DNA from: Siphonodentalium dalli
Taxonomy: Eukaryota; Mollusca; Scaphopoda; Gadilida; Siphonodentaliidae
DNA length: 64,000 nt
NCBI GenBank assembly: GCA_032622095.1
Contig: CP136064.1
Coordinates: 140,139,954 to 140,203,953, forward strand
Direction of reading: 5' to 3'
Positions 45,191 to 58,002 of the stretch are shown one piece after another. Under the pieces are notes generated by a model. It did no database searches. It was given only the letters and a program-made list of their open reading frames with translations, and was not told where the DNA came from. A program made the position numbers and the translations under genes. The number at the start of each line of letters is the position of its first letter. The stretch's first letter is position 1.

Positions 45191-46103
45191 TAAATATTAA
45201 GTTTATATGTAATTCACATTATATGTATTTGCACATTAATATACCAAAACATCATAATATTTACAGCATGCCACTTCATTACTTCATACGTATGCATCGT
45301 GTTGACAAGCTTACTCAAATTAAGCTTTTCCGTGAGAGAAGATTTGATATATGCTGAAACAAGCTACGAGCGATATACTCACGTACTGACGATAAAATCC
45401 CACTGTGGAAATAATCCTTTTGGGGCAACTATTCACAAACTTATAAACGGAAACGCTCTCCATTTGAAACGGCAACATGAAATGCTAAATCCCATTTGAT
45501 AATAGAATATAACCACATTGCTCAGCATTGCTCACTAAACAACAGAGCAACCTCAGTGTTCAAATTGTTCCCGAACTGACATAGTTATTCCACCTTCGTG
45601 AGTTTCATGCAAACCGTGACTTATGAACGACCCCCTTCCCTCAAGTGGCCTGATCATCGGACAACAAAGGACATAATTATGTTCGCGTCAACCCATTCTA
45701 TATTAACTCGGTACAGCTGAGTACAAATTAAATTGGTTATACTGCCGCAAAACGACCGACAACTAAATTGCGCAGAATTGCATAAATAGTTCGATTCCTC
45801 CCCATAATCAACCAGTCCGAAAATGTTAAAACATATAGCTCATCTTATTCTCTCACCTCATTCCATCCATAAACTGAACTACTTACATATTGCCAAATCA
45901 TAGTTTTATTGTATTTCTTTTATATCCGCAAACTTGAATCTATGAAAAGCATCACAAACAAATTATTTTATACTTTCATTATTAGTAATGTTACACGAAC
46001 GGTATATTGTAATGGGCAGGAAAGATAACTCTGATAAAATGATTTCAAGCTAATCTATGATGGGTAGAATTAGACTGGGTGAACTTCATGTGATTTTGCT
46101 CGC
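45191..46103. other. Gene-free stretch
   Basis: AT-rich; short frames have no motif. The composition drops back to the genome average immediately after 45190. Confidence 0.5.
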
Positions 46104-47912
46104 TTGTTTACAGGGTCGCAACACGATGGTGACAATATGCCGGCCCCCTGTCCATACAATTTGGTGGATCATCGGTGCGATTACGTTACTCCATCGCAAT
46201 TGAAAGAAAATATTAGATCTCGCGAAAATACCGTATCATTTTTAGGACTTAATTGTCGAAGATTAACGCGAATTGGGATACATTTGTAGATCTTTTATCC
46301 GACATTCAGAAATCGGGCAAATATACCACTGCCATAGCCTTAAGTGAAATCTTCAAAATTAAGGCAAAGTTCACTCTTCCTGGATATCACGAATTAATTG
46401 ACAAAACACGACCAGTTGATGATGACGGTAGTGGTAGGGCGGGCATCTTCTTAACAGATTATTTATCGTATAGAATACGTACAGATCTATCAATCTTCAT
46501 CCCCCACGTTATCGAATCACTATTTGTAGAAAGCGACACTGGCAAAAATGCTTCCTATATTATGGGATCAGTGTATAGGCCAAACACAGCCCCGTTAACG
46601 GATCTTGATTTATTTATAACCAATATGACTGAAATTTTTGGACAATTAAATGAATCGGGGAAGAAGGCTTACATTTTAGGTGACTTTAATCTTGATATAC
46701 TCAACATATCGAGTCATAAAAAAACTAGCAATTTTATCGACACCATGTTCGACAAGGGGTTTATGCCTGCAATAACAAAACCCACACGACTGAGTCACCG
46801 AATACTCAGCTACTCTAATTGACCACATCTACACCAACAATCTATTATCAGAAGCTCATTCAGAAATTATTTTAACTGATGTTTCAGATCATTTTGCAAC
46901 TTTTTATGCTGAAAAAAGAAATTCGATACCTGCGAATACGAGAACACAGAAAACTTGCAAAAGAATAATGAATAGAAGTAACCTCATGAAATTAAAACAA
47001 ATTCTGGCTGATCACGACTTCACTAGTATATATAATTCACAGTCGACAAGCGAAACGTATGACAACTTTATAAACATATATACAACTGCATTCAATGCAG
47101 CTTTTCCATTCAAACTATCCACTACACCGAACAAATATGTAAAAATATTAAAATAAAAAAAAGTACAATGGATGACCAACGGTATGATCTACTCTTCTAT
47201 CAAAAAGAATAAATTATATGCAAAAAAACTCAAAAACACAACTGAATATAATATAACCGAATACAAAGAATATTGTAAAAATTTAACAAATAGAAGAGAA
47301 AAAACAAAGCAGAGTACTCTGCCAGCACTTTATCATAACACCGATGTAATATGAAGCGGACTTGTGTTATTTTGAAAAAATCACTTCAACTATCAACTAG
47401 CTTTTGACAGATTCCACAGAAACTTATGCATAACAACAAAGAATTCACAACACCAGAGTCAATTGCGAAAGAGTTAAATGACTATTTTGCCAACATTGGC
47501 CAAACAACGAGTGATAGTGTTCCAATCGGCAATGGAAAAACGTTTTCGTCATACCTAAGCAAAGACAACCCTAAAAATCTGTTTATATTCCCAAACGATC
47601 TTGAAGAAATTAGTGAAAGAATCGCCCGCAAAGAAAGCACCGACATCGATGATCTCTCAACAAAATTAATGAAAAATACTATTCACGAAACAGCAGCAGT
47701 CCTTACACATATATTCAATCTTTCATTTAAAGACGGCGCATTCTCCGAAAAAAATGAAAATGCAAGAATTGTCCCTATTCATAAAGGTGACAGTAAAGAT
47801 AATATTGCAAATTATAGACCTATTAGCATATTACCAGTATTCTGAAAATTAATCGAGAAAATATGCAGAATAGATTATTCTCTTTCTTGTCCAAACATAA
47901 CATTCTACATAG
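46104..47912 (+). pseudogene. LINE ORF2 fragment: endonuclease and start of reverse transcriptase, 3' half missing
   Basis: Plus-strand frames in series encode an APE endonuclease: SFLGLNCRRL (near 46240), IALSEIFKIKAKF, GYHELIDKTRP, GSVYRPN, YILGDFNLDIL (near 46670), then LIDHIYTNNLLSEAHSEI and VSDHFATFYAE in other frames. The RT start follows: STKLMKNTIHETAAVLTHIF, NARIVPIHKGDSKDNIANYR and PISILPV (to 47845), then LIEKI. It stops near 47912, before RT motif A. Frameshifts near 46250, 46820 and 47150 and stops near 47354 and 47845 mark it dead. Losing the 3' half is unusual for a LINE and suggests later deletion at the right edge. Confidence 0.88.
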
Positions 47913-47922
47913 TATGTCAATG

Positions 47923-48032
47923 GTTTACAATGTGCTAGAATTTATTCAAAATACGACAAATTGTATCTTGTTTTAGTGGAAATAAGTCACATGATAGCAT
48001 GTTCTAGAAACACAATATAACACAGTATAAAC
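47923..48032 (+). mobile_element. 110-bp MITE, copy 1
   Basis: It has imperfect inverted ends GTTTACAATGTGCTA and TAACACAGTATAAAC. It matches 50595-50704 on the other strand at about 90%. It lies 10 bp past the abrupt end of the LINE fragment. Confidence 0.65.
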
Positions 48033-49455
48033 TATATATATACTAGTATTTTTTATAAAAGTAAAATATTACATTCGACCAAAGATGGTGGGTTTCCACG
48101 ATTACACTCGAGAAAGCGAAACCGTTTATTTGCACATGTTGGTTGGTATATATTAATATCGACACATAATACGGGGCATCGTAAGTCCCAATGCGATGTA
48201 CCACATATGGGCGTATATTTAAAGAGCGCTTTATTATTACAAAAGTTCCATATACTAGTAACATAAAAATAAAGTGTTTTGTTTGAACATAATTGTCATG
48301 GCAGTGCACGAAAATATATAATTTCAACGAGTGGCTCAGCATAAATGTCCTTACCACGCACAGTTTGGACAGTTGGGTAATTTTTTAACAAACATTACGA
48401 TACATATATATAAACTGGAGTCTGCTTGGACTATTTTATGGAACAATATTTTGAATCCTCCGCTAACATAAATCAACCCATTGTATTATATAAGAAGAAG
48501 GAAGAAATGTTGATATTAGATAGTAATCACCCAGCTAAAGCAGGTTGCGAAATGTTACCACTCAAGCCCATTGGTCGACTATCGTTCTTTCCTTGCAACA
48601 TCCATATCTCGTGTGGTAATTTCTAACTAATGTGATTATGCATAGGCCTATTTATACACACTGACAGCTAATCCGTAAAAATCAGATGTCAGATTCTCAA
48701 ACATAAGTTATGATTGGTTGAAGTTGCCGGGGTCAGTTATTCATGTCAGTCGACAATATGTTCTCTTGATATGGATAGTTTATGTATTCCCGCTGGTATT
48801 TTATACATTTGAGTTAACATAATAATTATGGCGCGATACGTTGGCCTCTAAATCGTCTACAAATAATTCCCTTACCTCAGCTATATACCTAATTAATTTT
48901 AAGAGTTAAATTGACCATCAATAATGTCTCCGTTGTCCGATTTCGGACTTGTATTTCTGTTCACCCGCCGTAATATCACTTCTTATGGATACATATACAT
49001 GTATACAAACCCGAACACAGCAATCCTTTGGTCATTATTTACTCTATATATTCCAGAGATGGATCCGGCTGATATGCAGACATATGAGTGCACGACGTGC
49101 CATCAAATAGGCAACACATTTTGTCAAACAATCTATAAGAAGCCACGCAGGATAAAAATTGGCAATACAAAGTAGCCATAAAAATCGGTAGTTCGGCAGT
49201 ATGGTGTAACACCCGAAACGATTGAAAGAAAAGACAGGGAGATTGTGCCAGATAAAAATACGAATTCCGTGAGAATTACCAACCGATTACAAAACGATAA
49301 CACATCTGTTCAGGGAAGTGCAGAATCCCTACTCAACCAAGTAAACGACTGCGGTTTCAGTCAACACCGAATACTATATGTTCCACGAGTGATGTTTGTG
49401 ACCAGCTCGCCATACATATACATGACTGGGCAGGTGAACGTATAACTGGTGTTAC
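48033..49455. other. Mostly gene-free; one weak exon candidate
   Basis: No recognisable gene. A plus-strand stretch near 49058 (TATATTCCAG followed by a frame MDPADMQTYECTTCHQIG) has an acceptor-like site and paired cysteines, but nothing beyond it supports an exon. Confidence 0.35.
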
Positions 49456-49617
49456 CACTCCATCTTCATGTTGACATACACTGGCACGTTCGTGTATCTT
49501 TATATGTCTGCTTAAGCTCGTTTTGTGTTTGGTGGTGAATGCACAGTCGGGCTCCCGACACCAGAACTTCGGTGTTGCGGGGGCATCCGACCCAAGAATA
49601 TCAAAGGATTCGTCCAT
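49456..49617 (-). CDS. Candidate exon with a C2H2 zinc finger
   Basis: On the minus strand a strong 3' splice site (TTTCTATATTTCAG) directly precedes ATG at 49617. The open frame runs 162 bp (54 codons, symmetric phase) to GAGTG|GTAACA at 49456. It encodes FWCREPDCAFTTKHKTSLSR then HIKIH, a C-x4-C-x12-H-x3-H finger. This is longer than TFIIIA type between the cysteines but acceptable. An acidic N-terminus (MDESFDILGSD) precedes it. No other exon of such a gene is seen nearby. It could be a host transcription-factor exon or an exon of a domesticated element. Confidence 0.45.
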
Positions 49618-50507
49618 CTGAAATATAGAAATGGGGCGTATATATAGATTCAGCGATACGTCGAAATTGGGTCCATCAGAAGCATTGGAAGCAAGAGGAC
49701 TGTCCACATAAAAGGGCACTTTATATGAATGTTATGTACTATAACCAATGGAATACACACACGCCAGTTTAATATATAGTATATAACTTAACAGCTCCCT
49801 GCAAAATCCTTCAATTTGACATGGATTGCATGCATCAGTATGGTAACAAAAAGGCAATCCGTGGCACCTCTCGCCCTCCCTAGACCAAGTTCACATGTTC
49901 CCTCTGCATCCTCGCATCCGGTGCCCCTGGTCCTGTTTAATGGCATGACCCTCCCCGTGAAATATAGGGAATATCCTATTTTGGTGTATGTATTTGTACT
50001 CTTTGGGATCCAATTGTTCGACTATACTCAACTCAAAAACAAAACACCCGACCATCGTTTCGAATTTAATTGTCACCATTAAGTTTTAATTTTTCAACTT
50101 GGCTAAATAAAAAATGCAAATTTACACTAAAAATCCAGTCGGAAAGATCAAGATTCTACTTGTTTAAAGCCTAAATTTTCTAACTGCATGATGTTAAATT
50201 GGAGGGTTAAAATTTCCAACTATTAGTAGTATTTGATCAATTGGGTGGGGTACAAGCACATCCATGTTAATTATGTCTATTTCGGTGTTCAGAACACCAT
50301 GCCACTCCATATAAAACCCTATTTTTGCAATGTTTTATTTGTTGAAACAAAGATTGTAGATTACAACCGTATATGAGTTTAATTATGCCCATATGTGTTT
50401 GTCATTGGTGGTCTATAATATATTTTAATACTAGCGATCGGCGTCACTTCAGTTTTCACTCCAATATACATACATAATTAAGTGTATGGCATTTTACAAA
50501 CAGGGTG
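49618..50507. other. Gene-free stretch
   Basis: AT-rich; no supported frame. Confidence 0.45.
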
Positions 50508-51110
50508 TAATCGAAAGTTTACCAGCCGTTCAATACAAATAATAAAAAAATACCGGGCGTTCAATGCTTGTTTTTCAGATTTATACTGTATATTGTTTAT
50601 ACTGTGTTATGTTGTGTTATTTTCTAGAACATGCTATCATGTGACTTCCACTAAAACAAGATACTATTTGTCGTACTTTGGATAAATTATAGCACATTGT
50701 AAACTATAGTTAATCTATAGTTTTAAAATATAAAAGACTACCACTGACAAAAGAGTGTGGGGTTTTCATGGTTACTCATGATAGTTAAATTGCTAGTTAA
50801 GATAACAAACAAGGGAAAATCTCAAACATTGGACATTCAAGGACTATTTGTAGGCAGTTCTAATGCATCTCATATCTTGACTGTGACATTTTACCATTTT
50901 AATAAACATTTGTTAGCACAAGTAGCAATATTGGCTGTGGAAATGTAAAAATGTACATTTGTGGCATGTGGAAATCAAGTTAGAAACGTGCAATATGATG
51001 CTAACTGGTCGTAAAAGGCATTTTTACAAGGTGTAATCGAAAGTTTATCGGGTGTTCAATACAAGTAATACAAAAAATACCAATCCTTTTTTGCCAGATT
51101 TTACCGGGCG
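50508..51110 (+). repeat. Direct repeat pair GGTGTAATCGAAAGTTTA
   Basis: Blocks at about 50506-50575 and 51030-51112 share GGTGTAATCGAAAGTTTA, GTTCAATACAA-TAAT and TACCGGGCGTT. The second abuts an ATT microsatellite (51111-51140). Confidence 0.7.
50595..50704 (-). mobile_element. 110-bp MITE, copy 2 (inverted)
   Basis: The reverse complement of 47923-48032 with about 10% differences and the same imperfect inverted ends. The flanking sequence to its right resembles that to the right of copy 1 in direct orientation, so only the short element, not the surroundings, is inverted. Confidence 0.65.
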
Positions 51111-51140
51111 TTATTATTATGATTATTATTATTATTATAT

Positions 51141-53175
51141 ATTCATTTAAGAAACGCATTCTACAGCAATTAGTTTCAATGCGCAATTACATACACAAAT
51201 ATACACAAACAAGATAACATCGCGCATATTTACACATAAAAAATCAATACAAGCTTCACCGATATATATGGCAGATAATTCGGAAAGATGACTAAGATTG
51301 GACCTACAATTAACAATAAAATATCCGGTAGATTAAAAGACCTGATTAAAATATTAAGTTAAATATTAATTTCCAACTATAACAGATAAGCCTAAAAAAA
51401 GTTAATTTTTGGAGCACCACGCAGGGGGGGGGGGGGGGCGAATTTTTTTACGAGATGTGAGGCAGGGGGTGGGTGGGTACCCGAGGTCGGAAACAGTTTT
51501 TGACCACTTTTTTGGCATTTGTTTTTCATTGACATATTTTCAACTGTTTTAAACATATTTGTTTATATGTTGTGGCTTGTTGCAATATGAGAAGCACTAA
51601 TACATTCAATATTGGTATAATTACCCCCATAAGTTGATATAAAATGGAAAAATAGTGAATATTGTGGGGGTGGGTCCCAAAATTTTCATTGATTTTTTTT
51701 TCGCGCAAATTTATTTTATTGTGTCTGTTTCAGCTTGCTTGGCAGTTTTTATATTGAAAATTGTCTAGTTCACGGTGTAGTTCAATAAAAAAATACTTCA
51801 GATAGCTCTAGGGTAGGGTGAACTTAATGCAGCCTGACAATATCAGCTAACAACTCATGACAGAATATTACAATAATTCTTATACTTCATGACAGTCTCT
51901 TTACTCATACAGTTAGCTGATGCATGAGTGTAATGTGTGAAATAATGTATCAGAATAATGTATAGTTAATAATATATATTAGACACAGGTAGACATATAA
52001 TAGTAAATCAAGAGTACAGCCGGTATACTGTAAACAGAAGACCAAATTGGAGTGATCTTCCCTACACCAACACAATGACGTTACGCTTACTGTGACCTCG
52101 TCTCCACGGTCACGTCACTAAAGTGCACATCCGTGTATATGGATTTCGCACTAAATTGACCATCCGCGTTCAAACTCAAAGGGCTAAACATTATTTTAGG
52201 CCTAGCCGATCCTAAGTCGTAAAGCGAGGTCGGGTCGGTGGTCATGCAGGCATACATAAAAGCTAATTCGTACACTGGTTCATATGCACATTTTCCTTTT
52301 TTGTATTACCTTACGCTCTAGGCCTACTAGTTGATGCTGGTTGATGTCTGAAAAAAGTTAAATTTAATTTTGTGTAATTGTTTATCCTATTATAGGCCCT
52401 AACACTGGCCCTAGTTATTTTTATGTTGTCATTCCAGGGGATTCAACATATTTTTCATCTACTCACACAGATGAATAGGCTGGGTTATAAATTTACCAAT
52501 ATAATCACATCATATTCTACCTTTGTTCGATTGCTTAGAGTTCAATTTTGCACATGTTTGTAACAGGAAGTCAGCTGAGTAAGTAACATTTAATTTGGTC
52601 TTTCAAAGAAGGGACCAATATAGAGCGGTTGGTCGTTACAGAGGGGACCAATATAAAGTTTTGGGGTTTTGGGGGGTGTGTGTCTAAAATTTTATGAAAA
52701 AAAAATGCAAGAAAGGGTGGGTGGGTGTAAAAAAAATGGCCCCACGTCTCGCAACTTTTTTACGCCCCCCCCCCCCCCTGCACCACGCTTTGAAATCGGG
52801 CTCGTATGTCGAGAAAACACAGGAAACAGGGGACAATCGCTAAGCGTAGCTTTCAATGGGATATTAAGGCATCCGAAACATGTCTTTGTTATAAAATAAG
52901 ACATCGTATAGTTGATCGCAAACGGGACGTGTTTTTAGCACGAAAATATGAGGTTTAACCTTGATTTATGAGAGAACTAGACATGACAATGAAACGAAAT
53001 TAGTAAGAAAATGTAGCTGAACATACCACTGATCGAGCCAGATTGGCACCCGGGCTGGGATTTTTACACAATTGGAGGGAAAGACGAAAATATACGTACC
53101 GTAGTCAGTCTGAGGCGAGCGACTTTTATTTATGACTGATTACCACAAACCAGCGTTCACTTCCGTTCACACACA
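51141..53175. other. Gene-poor stretch with homopolymers; one weak exon candidate
   Basis: It holds a run of about 15 G (51424-51438) and a run of C (52766-52779). On the minus strand a frame from ATG near 52245 (MTTDPTSLYDLGSARPKIMF) runs to 52087, where its stop falls inside GTAAGC, a good donor. It could be the first coding exon of a host gene, but no partner exon was found. Confidence 0.3.
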
Positions 53176-53518
53176 GTGAGGATTAGGGTTCGGAATAGGG
53201 TTTGGTTATTGTTTGGTTTGGTTGGGATCTGGTTAGGGTTTATGGCTGGGTTTTAAGGTTTATGGTTAGAATTTTATTTGGGTTAGGTTAGGGTTAATGT
53301 TATGGTTTCGATTAAGGTTATGTTTCATTATGGTTAGTGTTTGGTTGGTGTTAGGTCAGGGTTTGGATCAGGATTATGGTTACGGTTTACTTTGTATACG
53401 GTTTTGTTGGTGTTAGAGTCAGAGTTAGGTTTATGTTAGGTCAGGGTTAGGACTAGGGTTGAGTTAGGATTTGGTTTAGTGTTTGGTATATGGTTTTGGT
53501 TAGGTTTTGGGTTTTATG
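53176..53518 (+). repeat. Degenerate telomere-like GGTTAGGG array
   Basis: Over 340 bp the sequence is dominated by imperfect TTAGGGTT, GGTTTAGG and GGTTATG words with no exact period, as in old interstitial telomeric or G-rich simple repeats. Confidence 0.75.
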
Positions 53519-53956
53519 ACAAACATATTTATGGCCAACGATAATTGACGGAAACTTGTATCTGAATAAAGTGAGTGACCCCAACTACATTTCTCAAAGA
53601 AATTCAGTGATTTATCTAGTTCGCCCATTCTCGTGGTAAATAAATAGTCGCGAAAATTCCAGATAAACGCCTGCAAGTTTCCACGTCTAGTAATGACGAA
53701 CGCTTCAGAACTTATAGTAGTAAACAAGCTCTCAAAGCTAGGAAAGTTGCTTGCAGCAGTGACTAATAAGGAGCAGAAACCCAATACAGTTACAAAATCT
53801 CTGAAACGCGACTCTGATGTGAAAGATGAAGAAATAGTGAAACTGAAAGGTGAGAACAAAAAACTTCGGCTCCTGCTGGGCCGATTTGGACCTAATTTGG
53901 TATGTGTGGGCAGTGTGAGGCGCCGAGCCATTTCGTCGCGCCCCGATGCCCGTACG

Positions 53957-54430
53957 TCGTGACCGTGACCTTTCAAATGACCTTGAACCCGTATCTTGGG
54001 ATCCGCTGGGCCGATTTCCCCCATTTTGGGGTGTTGGTGTAGGTTGACCCCGGGAGTAACGCGTGCATGTCCGTCTGTCCGTGCGGCGTGACATTGACCT
54101 TCGAGTGACCTTGAACTCGTATCTCGGGATCCGCTGAGACGATTTCCGCCGAATTTGGTGGAAACTGGTAGTGTGAGGCACTGAGCAATTTCGTCACACC
54201 CAGTGCCCGTGCGGCGTGACCTTGACATTCGAGTGACCTTGACTCCCTATCTCAGGATCCGATGGGACGATCGGGATGAAATTTCGTAGGTAGGGATGGT
54301 TCGGGTAAGCAAACATTTCCAACGGGTAGCGGCGTGACCTTGACCTTTCAAATGACCTTGAACCTGTATCTCGGTATCCGTTGGGCCGATTTCCACAATT
54401 TTTGGGGTGTTGGTGTAAAAAAAAACCTTG
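53957..54430 (+). repeat. About 124-bp tandem repeat rich in TGACCTTGACC
   Basis: Four units start near 53957, 54082, 54210 and 54331. Each has GTGACCTTGACCTT(T/C), TGACCTTGAAC, CGTATCTCGGGATCCG and TGGGCCGATTTCC. The long minus-strand frame across it (53500-54228) and its shifted shadows come from the repeat. Confidence 0.85.
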
Positions 54431-54639
54431 ACCTTGAAAATGATCAATGCAAGGTCAAATCGGGTAAAATTGAAACAAAAAATTTAAATTTAAATTAAAA
54501 AGATATTTCTCAGAGCATATGACGCCGGTATATATACTTATCAACATTTCTTGTATTTGCAACCAATCTTATACATCCTTAGAAATTACTTACACAAAAT
54601 TTGGAAGCTCGAATGAGCCATTTCCATATAAATTAACAG

Positions 54640-56462
54640 AATATCATGACAGTTGATGTCTAATTTCATTGGGTCAATTATGCGAGCGTGCACGATTATA
54701 TATGATCCTATACCCAACATTACTTTCAATATGTTGTATCTGCCACTCGAAGTGAAGGTAATGCCACTTAATCTTCTGTTATATTATAATAGATAGCTAT
54801 ACTCTTATTACTTAATACACTTGTTGGATTATGTAGGTAACATCCGCTGCAACGATTATCGGGTTTAAAACGTTTGTTATACACAACTAAATGATCCTAA
54901 AGTGCAGATATCGTTCGAATATATATCATATAAAGAACCGTGGTTACCTTGGAACAGAACCGTAACACTCGTAAAAGTTGTGATTAGGCGGCTAATGCTC
55001 CAAATTACGGACAAACATCCGGATATTTCCTCAGCTATTTTATAGAAGAATAACACAGGTACAATTTATACTCAGTGTTCGTCTTCAGAATGCGTTTCAC
55101 AGTCGGTATGCTACCGAAAACGGCAAAGAAATTACGTTTACAAGGCTTGATTTTCAGTGATTACATGTCGATAATTACACGTTAACTCGCTATATCCGAG
55201 TTAATTGTGATATAAAGTTCAGGTTTCGGTAAAACGGCACTTATGCAGCCTATGTTCGTTCAAGGAAGTTTAATGTATTTAAGATATATATATATAATTA
55301 TGCGTCATTTTGTCCCGAAAATGATAGTTTTTAATCATAAGGAACCGTAACAAATCAGTCAAGAACCATCACAATACCGGTGATAGAACGACTTCAGATG
55401 TAACAGTTCCTACACAGTGATTGTAAGATAAGAAATTTGTAACTGTTGAACATTTTGACCAAAGTTGGAGATAGACACCATTTAAGCACCCCTCCCCACG
55501 TCCCACCGCCACCCCAATCACGTCATAACCAATAATCAATGATTTTATAGTTGAACGTGATTTCATAAGTTTTAATCATGTCTGGGCGACAAACATGTGT
55601 AAATGTCCCTCAGGCGGACTTCAGAGAAGGAAATATGATGTCGCTGGCATTGAAATATTGTCACACCTGGATCTTTCAATAATTCCCAGAAAGTAATTGA
55701 CTATAACATCTCATATTCTCCTGAGAGTAGATTTATATTACCATTGGTCATTTATATAGGCGGGCATGATTATGATACTATACTCATCGGGACTTTCAAT
55801 ATTTTATTTCTGCCAATTAATGTCACTTAATCTCCCGTATTAGGTATTTATTGTGTTATTTCTTAATATACCTGTTCTATTATGCAAATTACATAAACTA
55901 CAGTCATTATCTAGTTTAAAATGTCAGATACATAAGACGATTTTCGGACCAAAGTGCAGAAATCGTTCGAATAAATATCATGTACAGAACCGTCACAGCC
56001 ATGATTGGTTTGAAATAGAACCATAACACACACCGTGTTGATTACGAGGCCACTGCTCCCAATTATCAACCCCTATCGGGATGCTTTCTCGGATATTTTA
56101 CAGAAGAATAATACTTTATAGTCAGTGTTTGTCTTCAGAATGTGTTTCATATTTTATACGCCACGAAAAACAAAGAAATTTCGTCGTCCACGTGACTTGA
56201 TTTCCAGTGATAACATGTTTTTACAGGTTAACTCTCTAATACCGAGTTAATTGCAGTCTAGAGTTCAGGTTTCGATAACACGGCACTTCTGCAGCATCTG
56301 TTCATTCGGGAAAGTATAATATATTCAAGATATCTATAATTATGCGTGATTTTGTCAGAAAAATGATTATTTTCAATCAGAAGGAACCGTAACAAATCAG
56401 GCAAGAACCATCACAATACCGGTGATAGAACGACTTCCAATGTAACAGTTCCTACACAATGC
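54640..56462 (+). repeat. Diverged tandem duplication, two units of about 0.8 kb, period about 1.04 kb
   Basis: Units at about 54640-55424 and 55700-56462 share in order CACTTAATCT, AAAGTGCAGA-ATCGTTCGAA, AGTGTTCGTCTTCAGAATG, GAGTTAATTG, GGAACCGTAACAAATCAG and GGTGATAGAACGACTTC. Similarity is about 75-80%. No coding frame is preserved in either, so this is an old non-coding repeat. Confidence 0.75.
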
Positions 56463-56477
56463 AAATTTGGTCTGACC

Positions 56478-57271
56478 TGTATGAGACACCAATAATCATG
56501 TGAGATTGTTTAGCAAATAATTCAAACCAGAGAATCGAGGAGTCGAATTCTAGGTCAGGTCTTTCTTTATAAATAACATGATCAGCAAACATGACACATA
56601 TTCCATCCCTGTACGCATCTCGGTCTTTTCGAATAGGGGAACAGTAACCATGGACTTCTAAATGTTCGGAGGAGTATGCTGGGTCAAGATGCGTATAAGT
56701 AAATCACAGAACGTCAAATTCGTTGATCAAGTCAATGATATTTTTCTAACTTATGTGTCGGATACATCTTACATTATAATGGAAGAGAGATATGGAATTA
56801 GGTACATTTTTCGAGTGAGTGGGAGGGCCTGGTGAGTCTCTATGTCGCCCGATAACAATAGCAGAAAGAGGATAAAAGAAATATAAGTTTGATGTTAATT
56901 CTCAAAACACCGCTTCGGATATACTGACTACAGTGAAGGTGAGTGGTGAAAGGCGAATCAAAGATACAAACCCCAGCCATGTACTGGTTCAGAAACACGA
57001 CATAATTCATTCGGCGATTGAAGCATGAAGTATAGGTCTGCAAAAGATCCGGATTCGAAAGAAAAGCTGCCTTCCACCATCGTGGTGGTGCCACGTAACA
57101 TAGTGATGCTTGAATCATTGGTATAGTTGGTGAAGATGATGAAAAACATGAAATAATAGCAAACATGAAGACAACATGAACAAGGAAAATAATGCGGTCA
57201 TGTACATAATGATGATGAGTTTGACGATATGACATTGTGGGCACGAAGATGCCTCGAGTGTTCACGGGCAA
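56478..57271 (-). pseudogene. LINE ORF2 N-terminal fragment (leader and endonuclease)
   Basis: The minus strand from 56810 to 56478 reads FTYTHLDPAYSSEHLEVHGY, then CSPIRKDRDAYRDGI and LEFDSSILWFELF, the front half of an APE endonuclease (ESHLD-, RKDRxxxxGG- and WFE-type blocks). Upstream another frame gives LLLLLSGDIETHQ, a decayed form of the GDIExNPGP leader. A 143-codon frame (56840-57271) covers the presumed 5' segment with hydrophobic stretches. Stops and shifts are frequent; no RT is present. Confidence 0.75.
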
Positions 57272-57605
57272 AAACAGGGGTCATTGTATTTATTGCACTT
57301 TGAGTCTGAGATGCATGACTGTTAAAGTAAACATGTACGCGGTTTGGCGACGAACTGATTAGTTTCTCAAAGTTCCGGTATGAATTTAAAATTTAAGTTA
57401 AATCATTGAAGAGGGGGGGGGGGGGGTAACAAAAAATCATCGCATAGTCGCGTTTTAACTGGCAGAGGGAGGGTGGTCCAATTGTTTAATTTCGTCTAAG
57501 GTAACGTGTACATGTTCCAAATTATCTCTAGATCGCAGAGCATAAAATAAACTGTCGGTAGAGGAGGTCTCGTACACAAAGTAGCGATGATATTACGACC
57601 AGCAG

Positions 57606-58002
57606 TAAGATAAACCGTATACAAACATATCATCGGAAGTTGCTTTCGCCAAGACGAAACATTCAATTTTTAGAACATTAATATCACAGAAGAATCAAAA
57701 CAACACCATAAAAACAAGTTTTCAGACCGGATATAGACGGTTTCTCAACAACAATAAACGTCAGTATAAATTGTACATATACGAAGAACTCTTTTTTATA
57801 GATAAAAACGGCGAAAATTCCCTCTTCAAATGTCATTTTAACACATATACAACATATGTCGGAAATCCAACTATATCGCAACGGAAAGGCCGTTATGTGT
57901 GCACCATATATTGACATTACCTTGGCTCGGGTGTATTCACAATGTGAAAGTAGAGACTATCTATTTGGAAAACCCACTCGTCAGTCTCTGTACGCCTAGT
58001 TG
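57606..58002 (+). repeat. Left arm of a roughly 400-bp inverted repeat
   Basis: It matches the reverse complement of 60164-60600 over nearly its whole length. Shared words include CAAAACAACACCATAAAAAC, AATAAACGTCAGTATAAATT and GACTATTTATTTGG-like words. Similarity is about 85%. Frames within it are not genes. Confidence 0.85.

Noticed and set aside
53693-53880. Plus-strand frame with a Lys/Glu-rich, coiled-coil-like stretch and an internal GTGAGA
   Set aside because: It runs directly into the tandem repeat, lacks an acceptor, and resembles nothing I recognise. It could be an exon but cannot be supported.
53500-54228. A 242-codon minus-strand open frame with two overlapping frames
   Set aside because: It lies across the 124-bp TGACCTTGACC tandem repeat and the end of the telomere-like array. 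Its repeated SRRTG- and RSF-like words are translations of the repeat.
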